Of a stretch of 64,000 nucleotides of DNA, positions 17,001 through 26,586 are shown one piece after another; the first letter of the stretch is position 1, and every line of letters begins with the position of its first letter. Position numbers and translations under genes: made by a program. The stretch is from Paenibacillus_E qinlingensis_A (GTDB lineage Bacteria > Bacillota > Bacilli > Paenibacillales > NBRC-103111): positions 310,001-374,000 of the forward strand of contig NZ_JAVDSB010000003.1 in the NCBI RefSeq assembly GCF_031455095.1. Direction: 5' to 3'. The notes beneath the pieces are model-generated. The model saw only the letters and a program-made list of their open reading frames with translations, searched no databases and was not told the DNA's origin.

Positions 17001-17608
17001 CTAGTCAGACTGCCTTGCAACTTTCAGAGGTGTATTACGGTCTTTCGCTGCAAATGCTTACGTATCTTGACGTTATTCTTACACATGCAGAAACGTGGCT
17101 AGGTGTTGAGGCGAAGCCTGCAGGCGTACTTTATTTCCATGTGCATAACCCCATGCTTCAACAGAAAAATGCGCTAGATCCTGCTTCCGTTGAGAAAGAG
17201 CTGCGTAAAAGATTTAAAATGAAGGGCTTGGTTACAGCAGATGCTGAAGTAGCTGGCTTAATGGATGATGAGCTAATAAACAGCTCAGGGCATTCACAAC
17301 TCATTCCTGTTGCCTTGAAGAAGGATGGAAGCTTTTACTCGACTTCGTCGGTAGCAACGGATGAACAATGGGATACATTGAGAACATACGTTCGAAAACA
17401 GGTTAAACAAATTGGAACGAACATTACAGATGGTCATGTAGATATTGCTCCTTATCGTCTTGGGAAAAAGTCTGCCTGCCAGCATTGTTCGTATACGGCA
17501 ATTTGTCAAATAGATCCCTTATTTGAGGGGAATGAGATTCAAGTTTTCCGACCGCGTGCAAAGGATCAGGTATGGACGGAGCTGGCTGCGCACGTCAGCC
17601 AATCGTGA
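14078..17608 (+). CDS. addB: ATP-dependent helicase/nuclease subunit B
   Basis: An 1176-residue subunit of AddAB, the Gram-positive RecBCD equivalent, which resects double-strand breaks for RecA. The N-terminal nucleotide-binding motif is GRAGSGKSE. The C-terminal RecB-like nuclease domain has IGRIDRVD and VIDYKSS. Four cysteines for the iron-sulfur cluster are present: one near 811 (FVACPFSHF) and three near 1133-1142 (CQHCSYTAIC). AGGAGG precedes the ATG. It heads an addB-addA-sbcD-sbcC run with short gaps, the same order as in Bacillus. Confidence 0.96.
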   Translation: MSIRFVLGRAGSGKSERCLTEMKQQLASAPEGDPLILLVPEQATFQAEHALVSDPSIRGMIRAQVLSFHRLAWRVMQEEGGTARLPIDDTGKKLLLTSILHKYKDKLRLFGHSAEQMGFVDRLNQLFTEMKRYFVTAEQLETHENKRVTNLGEHGLLRDKMHDIQLVYRHFESELAKQYLDGEDYLTLLAEQVTNSSYLRSASVWIDGFHGFTPQEFKVLGALFAACKQVTITLCLDRELQAGDSPDELDLFHPTATTMVRLQEMIWQLGLNSAEVLQLAPHRSPRYEDSPALAYLEHNFDRRIGGGAPKYQTSPGEKIADQLVIKEAVHRRAEVEGAVRDMLQLVREQGVRWREMAIMVRNMEGYQDLLNMVLTDYEIPHFFDQKRSVLHHPLVEFIRSALEVVQHNWHYDAVFRCIKTDLLLPPGATSQRTELDKLENYVLAFGIQGYRWTDGKPWTYQFRANLEQAEDQLQEQTAELQALNTSKSWVVRPLLALSNRLAQARTVKAQVEAIYELLVSVQAPEKLEAWTQQATLDGKPEKAREHGQMWNSVMDMLDQLVETMGDDELSLELFNGLIETGMESMKLGLVPPSMDQLLIGSMDRTRSSGIRYAYILGVNDGVIPAQMAEKGVLTEAERSVLMDSGLPMADGSRRKLLDEQFIVYTSLTVPGKRLWISYPLADEEGKSLLPSELIRQMRQLFPGTEGSLLLAEPSIDSSENEQAAYLTHPTQAISYLAARMKHWMLGGRMSELWWDAYNWYVDQPDWQLKLQSLVQALQYTNKEKGLSSATSKQLYGQHLRASVSRMEKFVACPFSHFISHGLRLQERRVYRLDAPDIGQLFHAALNQFVQKLQQDQLDWGSLSAEQCMERSAQVVDELAPRLQGEILLSSSRYAYIARKLKQVVGRAAVILGEHAKHGQFQPLGLEIDFGPGKDLPSLTFELENGCTMEIIGRIDRVDRADGEQGVLLRVIDYKSSQTALQLSEVYYGLSLQMLTYLDVILTHAETWLGVEAKPAGVLYFHVHNPMLQQKNALDPASVEKELRKRFKMKGLVTADAEVAGLMDDELINSSGHSQLIPVALKKDGSFYSTSSVATDEQWDTLRTYVRKQVKQIGTNITDGHVDIAPYRLGKKSACQHCSYTAICQIDPLFEGNEIQVFRPRAKDQVWTELAAHVSQS

Positions 17609-17626
17609 AGGTAGAAAGGAGCGTAC

Positions 17627-20600
17627 ATGGTGATACAACAGCAAGAACCTAAACCCCTCGGGAGTACATGGACGGATGATCAATGGGATGCCATTACCCT
17701 CAAAGGGCAAAACATGCTCGTTGCCGCTGCAGCGGGCTCTGGTAAAACGGCCGTACTCGTGGAACGTATCATTCGACGGATTTCCAATGAGTGGGAACCG
17801 ATTGACGTAGATCGATTACTCGTCGCAACCTTTACGAAGGCAGCAGCTTCCGAAATGAAGCATCGGATTCGTGAGGCACTTGAAAAAGAATTGATGAAAC
17901 AGCCGCATTCACAGCATTTGCGCAAGCAATTAGCCTTGATGGGTAAGGCTTCCATTACGACTTTGCATTCCTTTTGTTTAGAAGTTGTTCAACGTTATTT
18001 CAGTCTTATCAAATTGGACCCTGGCTTTCGCATAGCGAATGAAACAGAGGCTGATTTACTCCGCCAGGATCTGCTAGGCGAGATGCTGGAAGAGTATTAT
18101 GCAGCAAGTGATGAGAACAGCGCTTTCTGGCGCTTGGTTGACTCTTTTAGCGGTGAGCGCAACGATAGCGCGATTATGCAGCTGATCCAGAAGCTCTATG
18201 ACGTATCTCGTAGTCATCCTTGGCCGGAACATTGGTTAAGAGGGACGGCGTCTATGTTTGGGCCTCCAGAGCGACGTACGGACCAAGTAGCGGTAGAGGA
18301 AGAAAGAACGGTAGTTGAAGAAGCATTGCCCTATGTTGCCGCGGCATCAGCTGCCGTAGATTATTCGTTATGGGAACAGAGTCTAGTTCGTGATCTCTCT
18401 CTTGAATTAGAAGGTGCAGCAGATTTACTAGGACAAGCGATGAACATCGCAGAATCCCCAGGAGGACCTTCCCCATATATTGAAAATCTACGTGATGATA
18501 TAGAGCTTGTTCATAATTTATTAGAAACGACGACGTATCCCTGGTCAGTCTTATATCGTGGTTTTCAAACCGTAGAGTTCGGTAAACTCAAAGCCTGTAA
18601 AGGCGATGATTTCGATAAAGGTCTGCAAGAAGAAGTCAAAGAACTGCGCAATAAGGCAAAGGAACAAATTAATAAATTAAAAGATGAGCTGTTCGGTCGT
18701 ACACCAGAACAATTTCATCAAGAAATTGCACAAATGGCGCCGTTGTTGCACGTTCTTGTTGATCTCATTGTTGATTTTGGACATCGGTATCAATCGGCAA
18801 AAGCAGCAAAAGGTCTGATTGACTTTGCTGATTTGGAGCATTATTGTTTACAAATTTTAAGTGCGCCAGGTTCCATGCCTGGTGAATTGTACCCTTCTGA
18901 AGCAGCTCAATCTTATCGGAAACAATTTGCCGAAGTGTTGTTGGATGAATATCAAGATACGAATCGTGTCCAAGAAGCGATTGTGGAGTTGATTTCAACC
19001 TCAAAGCCTGGAAATCGTTTTATGGTTGGTGATGTGAAACAAAGTATTTATCGGTTTCGATTGGCAGAACCCGGTTTATTCTTAGAAAAGTACAAAGCAT
19101 ATCGTTCCAATAAGGAAGCTTTTACTGATCATGAATTGAACGGTGGACGCATTGATTTAGCAAGAAACTTCCGAAGTCGTATTCAAGTGGTCGATGCCGT
19201 TAACTTTATTTTTAAACAAATGATGAATGAAACCGTGGGTGAAATTGCCTATGATGAGCGCGCTGAATTGGTGTATGGAGCGGGTTACCCGCCTTCTGCA
19301 TCGGATTGTTCAGTAGAGATGTTGTTGATTGACCGAGGCAAAGATGGCACAGATAAGAGCGAAGCATTCAGCGATGAATCCGATGAAACGGGGGAAGACC
19401 TGAACGCAGATGGTGCTGAAAATGGGGTGGATCCTGCGCTAGAAGCGGAAGAGCTGGAAACTGCACAGCTTGAAGCTCGCACCATCGCACTTCAGATCAG
19501 AGGGCTGCTGGGCTCAGGGGGCCAAGAATCATTTCAAGTTTTTGATAAAAGATCAGGCGGTGATCGCCCTGTAACTTACAGGGATATCGTTATATTACTA
19601 AGGGCAACCCAAGCTTGGTCACCGATTTTAATAGACGAGTTAAAGAAACAAGGTATCCCTGCTTACGCAGAGCTAAGTACAGGATATTTCTCCGCAACGG
19701 AAGTCGAAACTATGCTTTCACTGTTAAAAGTTATTGACAACCCTTATCAAGACGTTCCGTTGGCTGCTGTTTTACGTTCTCCGATGGTCGGACTGACAGC
19801 TGAAGACTTGGCGCAGATTCGAGTTGCGGATAAATCTGTAGCTTTCTATGAGTCTGTATTACGTAAAGTCCAACAGAGCGCAACAACACAAAAAGACGAG
19901 CTTTCAATGAAATTGGAGCAGTTTCTTGTGCAATTGGAACAATGGCGTAATGACGCTAGACAAGGCTCTCTGGCTGACCTGATATGGCATATTTTTAGAC
20001 AAACGGGCTATTACGATTTTGCTGGCGGACTACCTGGCGGCATGCAAAGACAAGCAAATCTACGAGCACTATATGATCGAGCGAGACAATACGAGAGTAC
20101 ATCGCTTCGCGGATTATTCCGTTTTTTACGCTTTATCGAGCGGATGAAAGAAAGTGGCGGCGATCTCGGGACCGCGCGTGCACTCGGTGAACAGGAAGAT
20201 GTCGTACGCATTATGTCCATTCATAAGAGTAAGGGTTTGGAGTTTCCTGTTGTTTTTGTGGCTGGTATGGCCAAGATGTTTAATCAGCGAGATTTGAATG
20301 AGGCGTTCTTATTGCATAAGGAGTTGGGATTTGGTCCGCGTTTCGTAGATACCACGTTGCGCGTAAGTTACCCTACTTTACCTTCACTTGCCATTAAGAA
20401 AAGGCTAAAACTTGAACTTCTAGCGGAAGAAATGCGCGTCCTATACGTTGCACTCACGAGAGCGCGCGAGAAATTATACTTGCTTGGCACGGTAAAATCT
20501 CTCGATAAACTTTTAAAAGGTTGGGGGCGCCACTTATCACGTGATGCTTGGTATTTGCCTGATTTTGAGTTGGCTAAAGCGAAGAGTTATTTGGATTGGG

Positions 20601-21592
20601 TTGGACCTGCTCTGCTGCGTCACCCCGATGCGACTTTGTGGCGTGAGCGGCTTGGAATCAGTGAAAGTTCATCCCATGTTCGATTGCTGCGTGATCCATC
20701 TCAGTGGAAGTTGACTGTGATAACGCCAGATCGTCTACAGACGATGGATGTACTTGATGGTGAGATAGTTGTACCAGATCATGAACGTTTCATGAAGATT
20801 CAACAACGAGAAGCCGTCGATACCTCTGGGAAGTGGAGAGCGGCATTAGAAAAGCGGCTGTCTTGGGAATATGAGTTTCCGGATGCGCCGAAACACTTTG
20901 CCAAAACGACGGTTTCGGAAATGAAGCGGTTATCTGAATTGAATCGAATTGCAGATGAATTAGAGTCGCCAGTTCATGCTGAAACCTTGTTCAACCAAGG
21001 TACCGTGCCAATGGTCAGTCAACCAGGGGCTTCGATTTGGCGTAGACCAAAATTTATGGAAGAGAAGAAGTTAACGGCTGCGGAGAAAGGAACCGTTGTT
21101 CATGCCGTGATGCAAAATATGTCATTAGCAGATATGCCTACGGAGGCAAGCATTCAAACAACGCTCGAAGAGATGTTGAATAAACAGACAATGACGCAGG
21201 AACAGCGTGATGTGGTAGACATTCCTGTTATTTTGAAGTTTTTTGAGACATCAGTGGGCAAGCGAATGATCGAGTCACGCAATGTACAACGAGAGGTTCC
21301 ATTTAGTTATGGATTGCCAGCAGATGAAGTGTATGCGGAGTCAGATCCATCCACCTTAGGCGAGACTGTGCTAATTCAAGGGGTTATTGATTGTCTATTT
21401 GAAGATGAGTTGGGGCTCGTACTCGTGGATTATAAGACAGATGCCGTAAGGGGCAGCACCGATTCTGAGCTTCAAACTCGCTATGAAAAGCAAATTACGT
21501 TATATGCACGAGCCGTGGAACATATTTGGAAGCGTCCCGTACAGGGGAAATTTCTTTATTTCTTTGACGGAGCTAAACTAGTAGAAATGTAG
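17627..21592 (+). CDS. addA: ATP-dependent helicase/nuclease subunit A
   Basis: A 1321-residue UvrD-family helicase plus nuclease, partner of AddB. Walker A is AAAGSGKTA (about 34-42). Other helicase motifs are DEYQDTN, VGDVKQSIYRFR, LARNFRS and IHKSKGLEFPVVFVAG. The C-terminal RecB-type nuclease has LVDYKTD. An acidic, low-complexity stretch of about 50 residues (near 580-625) interrupts the helicase core. AAAGGAG precedes the ATG, 18 bases after addB. Confidence 0.96.
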   Translation: MVIQQQEPKPLGSTWTDDQWDAITLKGQNMLVAAAAGSGKTAVLVERIIRRISNEWEPIDVDRLLVATFTKAAASEMKHRIREALEKELMKQPHSQHLRKQLALMGKASITTLHSFCLEVVQRYFSLIKLDPGFRIANETEADLLRQDLLGEMLEEYYAASDENSAFWRLVDSFSGERNDSAIMQLIQKLYDVSRSHPWPEHWLRGTASMFGPPERRTDQVAVEEERTVVEEALPYVAAASAAVDYSLWEQSLVRDLSLELEGAADLLGQAMNIAESPGGPSPYIENLRDDIELVHNLLETTTYPWSVLYRGFQTVEFGKLKACKGDDFDKGLQEEVKELRNKAKEQINKLKDELFGRTPEQFHQEIAQMAPLLHVLVDLIVDFGHRYQSAKAAKGLIDFADLEHYCLQILSAPGSMPGELYPSEAAQSYRKQFAEVLLDEYQDTNRVQEAIVELISTSKPGNRFMVGDVKQSIYRFRLAEPGLFLEKYKAYRSNKEAFTDHELNGGRIDLARNFRSRIQVVDAVNFIFKQMMNETVGEIAYDERAELVYGAGYPPSASDCSVEMLLIDRGKDGTDKSEAFSDESDETGEDLNADGAENGVDPALEAEELETAQLEARTIALQIRGLLGSGGQESFQVFDKRSGGDRPVTYRDIVILLRATQAWSPILIDELKKQGIPAYAELSTGYFSATEVETMLSLLKVIDNPYQDVPLAAVLRSPMVGLTAEDLAQIRVADKSVAFYESVLRKVQQSATTQKDELSMKLEQFLVQLEQWRNDARQGSLADLIWHIFRQTGYYDFAGGLPGGMQRQANLRALYDRARQYESTSLRGLFRFLRFIERMKESGGDLGTARALGEQEDVVRIMSIHKSKGLEFPVVFVAGMAKMFNQRDLNEAFLLHKELGFGPRFVDTTLRVSYPTLPSLAIKKRLKLELLAEEMRVLYVALTRAREKLYLLGTVKSLDKLLKGWGRHLSRDAWYLPDFELAKAKSYLDWVGPALLRHPDATLWRERLGISESSSHVRLLRDPSQWKLTVITPDRLQTMDVLDGEIVVPDHERFMKIQQREAVDTSGKWRAALEKRLSWEYEFPDAPKHFAKTTVSEMKRLSELNRIADELESPVHAETLFNQGTVPMVSQPGASIWRRPKFMEEKKLTAAEKGTVVHAVMQNMSLADMPTEASIQTTLEEMLNKQTMTQEQRDVVDIPVILKFFETSVGKRMIESRNVQREVPFSYGLPADEVYAESDPSTLGETVLIQGVIDCLFEDELGLVLVDYKTDAVRGSTDSELQTRYEKQITLYARAVEHIWKRPVQGKFLYFFDGAKLVEM

Positions 21593-21646
21593 GGGAAATA
21601 GTAGAGAGAAATAGATATCATGGAACATGCAGAAAGGAGATGAGAC

Positions 21647-22822
21647 ATGCGAATTTTACACACTGCGGATTGGCATTTTGGACGAGCGTTAGAAGGACGG
21701 AGCCGCATGGAAGAGCAGGTTGCTTTCATGGATGAGCTCGTCTCTATTGTAGAAGATCAAGCGATTGATCTGGTGTTAATTGCTGGTGATATTTATGACA
21801 GCGTGAACCCTCCTGCGGCAGCGGAACAGTTGTTTTATGAAGGAATTGCGAGACTTGCGAATGGCGGTAAAAGGCAAGTCGCCATCATTTCTGGCAATCA
21901 CGATCATCCAGATCGGCTTGCGGCTTCGGGACCATTGGCTGCAGCACAAGGGATCACGTTGATCGGTTTGCCGATTCCAGATATTCAATCCATTGGCATA
22001 GCGCGAACGGGTGAGCTTGCTCGCCTAATCGCTTTACCTTACCCTTCGGAATCTCGTCTTAAGGAATTGCTATCTGACATTGCGGAGGAGGAAGTGCTGC
22101 GCAGTAAATATTCAGAGCGGGTTGGTGCACTAATTCGTAAGCAAGCAGCGTCTTTCGAGAGCGGTACTGTGAATTTAATTATGAGTCATCTCTACGTGCT
22201 AGGCGGTCATGAAACGGAATCGGAACGTCCTATTCAAGTTGGCGGTGCTTATACGGTGGACACAACAGCTTTGACAGCAGGGGCGCAATATGTCGCACTA
22301 GGTCATTTGCATCGCCCGCAAAATGTGAAGGCTGAATCTCCTATACGATATAGCGGATCGCCTATCGCCTATAGCTTCTCAGAAGCAGGTCAAGCCAAAT
22401 CTGTGACAATTCTTGATCTTGCGCCAGGGCAGGCGGCGGAGCCGCAGGAGATTTTCTTGACCTCTGGACGTCCACTGGTGAATTGGAAAGCCAAGGAAGG
22501 GATTGGACAAGTGCATCAATGGTTGGAGGAACAAAGAGATAGCACAGCATGGATTGATCTGGAGATCACAATGACATCTGCGATGTCCATTGAACAAATA
22601 CAAGCGTTACGCAAAGCATATGAAGGCTTCGTCCATATTCGACCCATCTATCCAGAAATGGAAGCCGTACGATCAACTATGCCGAAAGCGGCTTTTTCGA
22701 TGGAAGAGCATTTTACACGCTTCTATGCTCGCCAAACGGGAGGCGCACAGCCAGAACCTGCTTTAGTTCAATTGTTTTTGGAATTGTTGGAAGAGAAAGA
22801 TCTAAGCGATACGTCTGCTTGA
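21647..22822 (+). CDS. sbcD: exonuclease subunit SbcD (Mre11-like)
   Basis: A 391-residue metallophosphoesterase nuclease that works with SbcC to open hairpins and clean DNA ends. The phosphoesterase motifs are in order: DWHFG (Asp8, His10), GDIYD, GNHDH, MSHLYV and GHLHRPQ. The C-terminal region (about 275-390) is the capping/SbcC-binding part. A GAAAGGAGATGAG site lies before the ATG. Confidence 0.95.
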   Translation: MRILHTADWHFGRALEGRSRMEEQVAFMDELVSIVEDQAIDLVLIAGDIYDSVNPPAAAEQLFYEGIARLANGGKRQVAIISGNHDHPDRLAASGPLAAAQGITLIGLPIPDIQSIGIARTGELARLIALPYPSESRLKELLSDIAEEEVLRSKYSERVGALIRKQAASFESGTVNLIMSHLYVLGGHETESERPIQVGGAYTVDTTALTAGAQYVALGHLHRPQNVKAESPIRYSGSPIAYSFSEAGQAKSVTILDLAPGQAAEPQEIFLTSGRPLVNWKAKEGIGQVHQWLEEQRDSTAWIDLEITMTSAMSIEQIQALRKAYEGFVHIRPIYPEMEAVRSTMPKAAFSMEEHFTRFYARQTGGAQPEPALVQLFLELLEEKDLSDTSA

Positions 22823-22915
22823 ATAAACGCAAGATGAGAGAGAGAAGTAAAGGGATCTTTTCCCCAATTAGTGCTTGTGGATAACTCGAAGAAATGGTGA
22901 AAGGAGGATAGCGCG

Positions 22916-25900
22916 ATGCGTCCAATACAGTTACAGATGTCTGGTTTGCAAAGCTATCGGGAGCTGCAGACGATTGATTTTAGCCAACTTATAGATGCAG
23001 GTGTTTTTGGTATATTTGGGCCAACTGGCAGCGGGAAATCCTCGATTCTTGATGCGATTACTCTTTCGTTATATGGCAAAGTAGAAAGAGCAAGCGGAGG
23101 CACGCAAGCGATCATGAATCATGCGGAGCAGACGCTGTTCGTTTCTTTTACATTTGAACTGACGAATGCGACGAGTACAGAACGTTACCGGGTTGAGCGG
23201 CAATTCAAGCGTGGGGCAGAGATGTCCATTAATGGAACCATCTCACGTCTTTTACATATACGCGATAGTGAAACGATCGTACTCGCAGATAAGGCAGGTG
23301 AGGTTAATCAACAGGTCCAGAGTATTCTGGGGCTGTCGATGCAGGACTTTACAAGAGCTGTGGTACTCCCGCAAGGGAAGTTTGCTGAGTTTTTAACCTT
23401 GACAGGGAAAGATCGTAGACAAATGCTGCAGCGACTTTTCCATCTTGAAACCTATGGTGACCATTTAAGTGCTAAGGTTAGCTCTAAAGTAAAGGAAACG
23501 GACAGCGCAGTTAAACAACTTGCTGCGGAACAGCAAGGTTTAGGTGATGCGACCACCTCTGCATTGGAGGAAGCGAATACCAAATTGCTAGAAACAGAAC
23601 AAGAAGCAGTTCGCAGTCGACTTCATTTGGAGCAACAGGAGAAGGCTTATGAGGAAAATAAGCAAGTCTATCAGTGGATACAGGAATCGGAATCTCTAGC
23701 AGTTGAGCAACTGAAGCATCAAGAGCATGATTCGTTCATTACTGAAAAGGAACAATTGTTGAAACTCGCAGAACAAGCAGAGCGGGTGATTCCTTACTTA
23801 GATCAACATAAGTTGGCTGTGAATGAAGTGCTGTCAAGCGAAGGGTTGCTACAAACAGCAACATCTTCACAGGTGATTGCCGAAACGGTTTTTAAAGAAG
23901 CAACGGTAGCTTATGACAAAGCTCAACATGATTTAGAGGTACAGGAAGGACCGCTCGTACTCCGTTTGGATCAATTGGAACAAGCATTAGTCATTCAAAA
24001 GGAGCTTGAACAGGTTAAACAGCACACTCAAGTTACACAAACACAAGAGGCTGAGGTCAAGTCGGCGCTCTCAAGTTTGCAAGCGGAGATTGCTAAATCC
24101 AATGAGACGAAACAAAAAGCACTGGCGAAACAAAATGAGCTGAAAGCACAGTTGAAGCTTGTAGAGACGGATGCGACCCAAAGACAACAGCTGCAAAATG
24201 CTGTGGTTCAGAAAAAAGCAATAGATCAGCTTCAGACACAAGTCTTGGAAGCGAAGCGAAATGCAGAAGATAAAAAGTCTGCAAGTCTAGCAGTGGAACA
24301 TGCCAGAGGTGGAATTGCAGACATGCAAACAGAGCTGTATGCGAAGCTAATCGGATGGTTCTCTACCTATGCGGAATGGGAAGGGCAAATTCGGAGACAA
24401 GACGGCATTTATACAACGTTTGTTACAAGATTACAAGACTGGCTGGAAGCCCAACGTAAGCTACAAAGGGATCTAGAACGACATCATTTGGCTGCTCTGC
24501 TAGCTGCTGAACTGGAAGCGGGTGAACCTTGTCCGGTTTGTGGAGGGTTGGATCATCCGGCACTTCGTTTGAGTAATGAAACTTCTGCAACTACTAGTGA
24601 AACCGCTAGTTCTGAAGGTTTGTTAGATCAAGTAGAGCAACTGCTGCGTCTGGCGAAAGAAAGACAATTTGAAAGTGCTCAAGTTTTTCGGAAAATGGCT
24701 AGTTTGAAACAGCAAGCTACAACGCTGTCTTTTCCAAGCGAAGTGGTAGAGAAGCAAAGAGGAGATGCGATCAGCCCTCTTGTTTTACAAGAAGCGGCAG
24801 CAAGCAGAGAAGTGGTTGAGCATCTGGATTTGCGCAGTTCACAGGCAGAGATGAGTGAGACGGATTGGCAAAGTGAATGGAATATCATAGAATCTTCCTT
24901 CCGAGCAGCTGTTTCACAGGTAGAAGAATGTGAGAATATGTATCAAGCTTTACACAGGGAGCATTCCGATCTTGCCAAACAGGAACTCGTTCTAAGTACG
25001 CAGGGGCAAGCTGCTGTTAGCTTGTTGGTGGAAGCAGAAGTTAGGGTAAACGGGTTAAAGCATAGTATTCGCGAGCAACAAGATCAATGGGATACACATT
25101 ATGCTGGTTTAGTATGGGATAAAGTGGAAGAGCAACTTCAGCAACTCCTTGATAACGAGCGATTAGCCGATGAATTGCGTGGACGCCTCGAGAAGAGCAT
25201 TCCTTTTCTTGAGGAGCTTACCGCCAACATCGAGCGTCTTCACCTTGCTGCGCAGGAGCGCGATCGTACAGCCTTGCAGCTCTATGAGCGGCTGCAAGGG
25301 CTCGCGCAGCTCGTCGCCGACAAGTCGCGGCAGCTCGCTCTGCGCGCGCCTGGCGCGGCGGTGCCGCAGCTCATCGCGGAGGCGACCTCCGCGCTAGCCC
25401 AGCTGCGGCAGCTCGCGCAGCAGACCAAGCTCGCGCACGCTGCTGCGCAGCGCGAGCAGTCCCTGGCGGCGCAGCGCTACAGCGCCGCCGCCGAAGCCGC
25501 TGCCGCCGCCGCGCGGCAGCAGGCGCAAACCGAGCGCGCGCTAGCCGGCGCGCTCGAGAAGAGCGGCTTCGCGTCGCGCGAAGCCGTAGAAGCCGCGGCG
25601 CTGGCGCCTGAGCAGCGCCGCGGTTGGGCGCAGCTCGCGGCGGAGCACCGCGAGCGAGAGCAGGCGCTGCGCGCCCAGCTGGCGCAGCTGGCAGCGAAGC
25701 TGCAGGGCCGCGTGCTGAGCGCGGCCGAGTGGGCGCAGTCGCAGGCGCAGCTGAGCGACGCGAAGGCTGGCGCCGAGGCAGCGCTGGAGGCGCGGGCCAA
25801 GGCGGCGCAGGGCGCAAGCGAGCTCGCTGCGCGGCACTTGCGCTGGTGCGAGCTCGAAGCACAGCGGGTGGAGCAAGCGACGCAGCTGGAGCGGCTTGGG

Positions 25901-26395
25901 AAGCTGCAAGCCGTGCTCAAGGCCAACGCCTTCGTCGAGTATCTTGCCGAAGAGCAGCTAATGCAAGTAAGTCGTGCCGCATCGGAGCGACTTGGGGAGT
26001 TGACGCGTCGACGATATGGCATTGAAGTCGACTCTGGCGGTGGTTTCGTCATTCGTGACGATGCGAATGGCGGGGTGAAGCGTCCGGTGGGTACCTTATC
26101 CGGCGGAGAAACGTTCCTTACCTCTTTAGCATTAGCGTTAGCCTTATCCGCACAGATTCAACTAAAAGGCGAATATCCGTTGGAGTTTTTCTTCCTAGAT
26201 GAAGGCTTTGGTACGCTTGACCAAGAGTTGCTAGATATGGTGATTGGTGCATTGGAAAAACTGCATACAGACCGACTAGCCGTAGGTGTGATCTCGCACG
26301 TGCCTGAACTGAGAGCGAGACTCGTTCGCAAACTAATTGTTCATCCCGCAGAACCATCAGGTCGTGGAAGTCGCATTTCACTCGAAGAGCTTTGA
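22916..26395 (+). CDS. sbcC: exonuclease subunit SbcC (Rad50-like ATPase)
   Basis: An 1159-residue SMC-like ATPase, partner of SbcD. Walker A is GPTGSGKSS (about 39-47). A long coiled coil is broken by the zinc hook CPVC near residue 540. The ATPase half closes at the end with signature LSGGETF and Walker B FFLDEGFG. The second coiled-coil arm, about 25170-25930, is extremely Ala/Arg/Gln-rich and GC-rich (47 of 60 bases at 25441-25500, against 27 of 60 at 24001-24060), then composition returns to normal in the conserved ATPase end. Confidence 0.95.
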   Translation: MRPIQLQMSGLQSYRELQTIDFSQLIDAGVFGIFGPTGSGKSSILDAITLSLYGKVERASGGTQAIMNHAEQTLFVSFTFELTNATSTERYRVERQFKRGAEMSINGTISRLLHIRDSETIVLADKAGEVNQQVQSILGLSMQDFTRAVVLPQGKFAEFLTLTGKDRRQMLQRLFHLETYGDHLSAKVSSKVKETDSAVKQLAAEQQGLGDATTSALEEANTKLLETEQEAVRSRLHLEQQEKAYEENKQVYQWIQESESLAVEQLKHQEHDSFITEKEQLLKLAEQAERVIPYLDQHKLAVNEVLSSEGLLQTATSSQVIAETVFKEATVAYDKAQHDLEVQEGPLVLRLDQLEQALVIQKELEQVKQHTQVTQTQEAEVKSALSSLQAEIAKSNETKQKALAKQNELKAQLKLVETDATQRQQLQNAVVQKKAIDQLQTQVLEAKRNAEDKKSASLAVEHARGGIADMQTELYAKLIGWFSTYAEWEGQIRRQDGIYTTFVTRLQDWLEAQRKLQRDLERHHLAALLAAELEAGEPCPVCGGLDHPALRLSNETSATTSETASSEGLLDQVEQLLRLAKERQFESAQVFRKMASLKQQATTLSFPSEVVEKQRGDAISPLVLQEAAASREVVEHLDLRSSQAEMSETDWQSEWNIIESSFRAAVSQVEECENMYQALHREHSDLAKQELVLSTQGQAAVSLLVEAEVRVNGLKHSIREQQDQWDTHYAGLVWDKVEEQLQQLLDNERLADELRGRLEKSIPFLEELTANIERLHLAAQERDRTALQLYERLQGLAQLVADKSRQLALRAPGAAVPQLIAEATSALAQLRQLAQQTKLAHAAAQREQSLAAQRYSAAAEAAAAAARQQAQTERALAGALEKSGFASREAVEAAALAPEQRRGWAQLAAEHREREQALRAQLAQLAAKLQGRVLSAAEWAQSQAQLSDAKAGAEAALEARAKAAQGASELAARHLRWCELEAQRVEQATQLERLGKLQAVLKANAFVEYLAEEQLMQVSRAASERLGELTRRRYGIEVDSGGGFVIRDDANGGVKRPVGTLSGGETFLTSLALALALSAQIQLKGEYPLEFFFLDEGFGTLDQELLDMVIGALEKLHTDRLAVGVISHVPELRARLVRKLIVHPAEPSGRGSRISLEEL

Positions 26396-26460
26396 GCATG
26401 TCTGTCTCTGTGTGCCGAAGATGAAGCGCAAATATATCGAAATAATTTACCTAACAATCA

Positions 26461-26496
26461 AAAGGCTAATGACGCAAAGTGTCATTAGCCTTTTTT
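26461..26496 (+). terminator. intrinsic terminator of the addBA-sbcDC operon
   Basis: AAAGGCTAATGAC pairs perfectly with GTCATTAGCCTTT around GCAAAGT, followed by T residues. Confidence 0.92.
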
Positions 26497-26586
26497 AAAT
26501 TCTAACGAAAGCAATAGGTAAAGGTATCAAGCCGAAACGTACAAGTTGGCATACACTGCACCAACATGACGAAAAGGGGAATGGGC

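Noticed and set aside
25371..26052. Long Ala/Arg/Ser-rich frames on the minus and plus strands inside sbcC
   Set aside because: They are shadows of the GC-rich segment, where stop codons are rare. The composition is unlike a real protein and no start signals are present.
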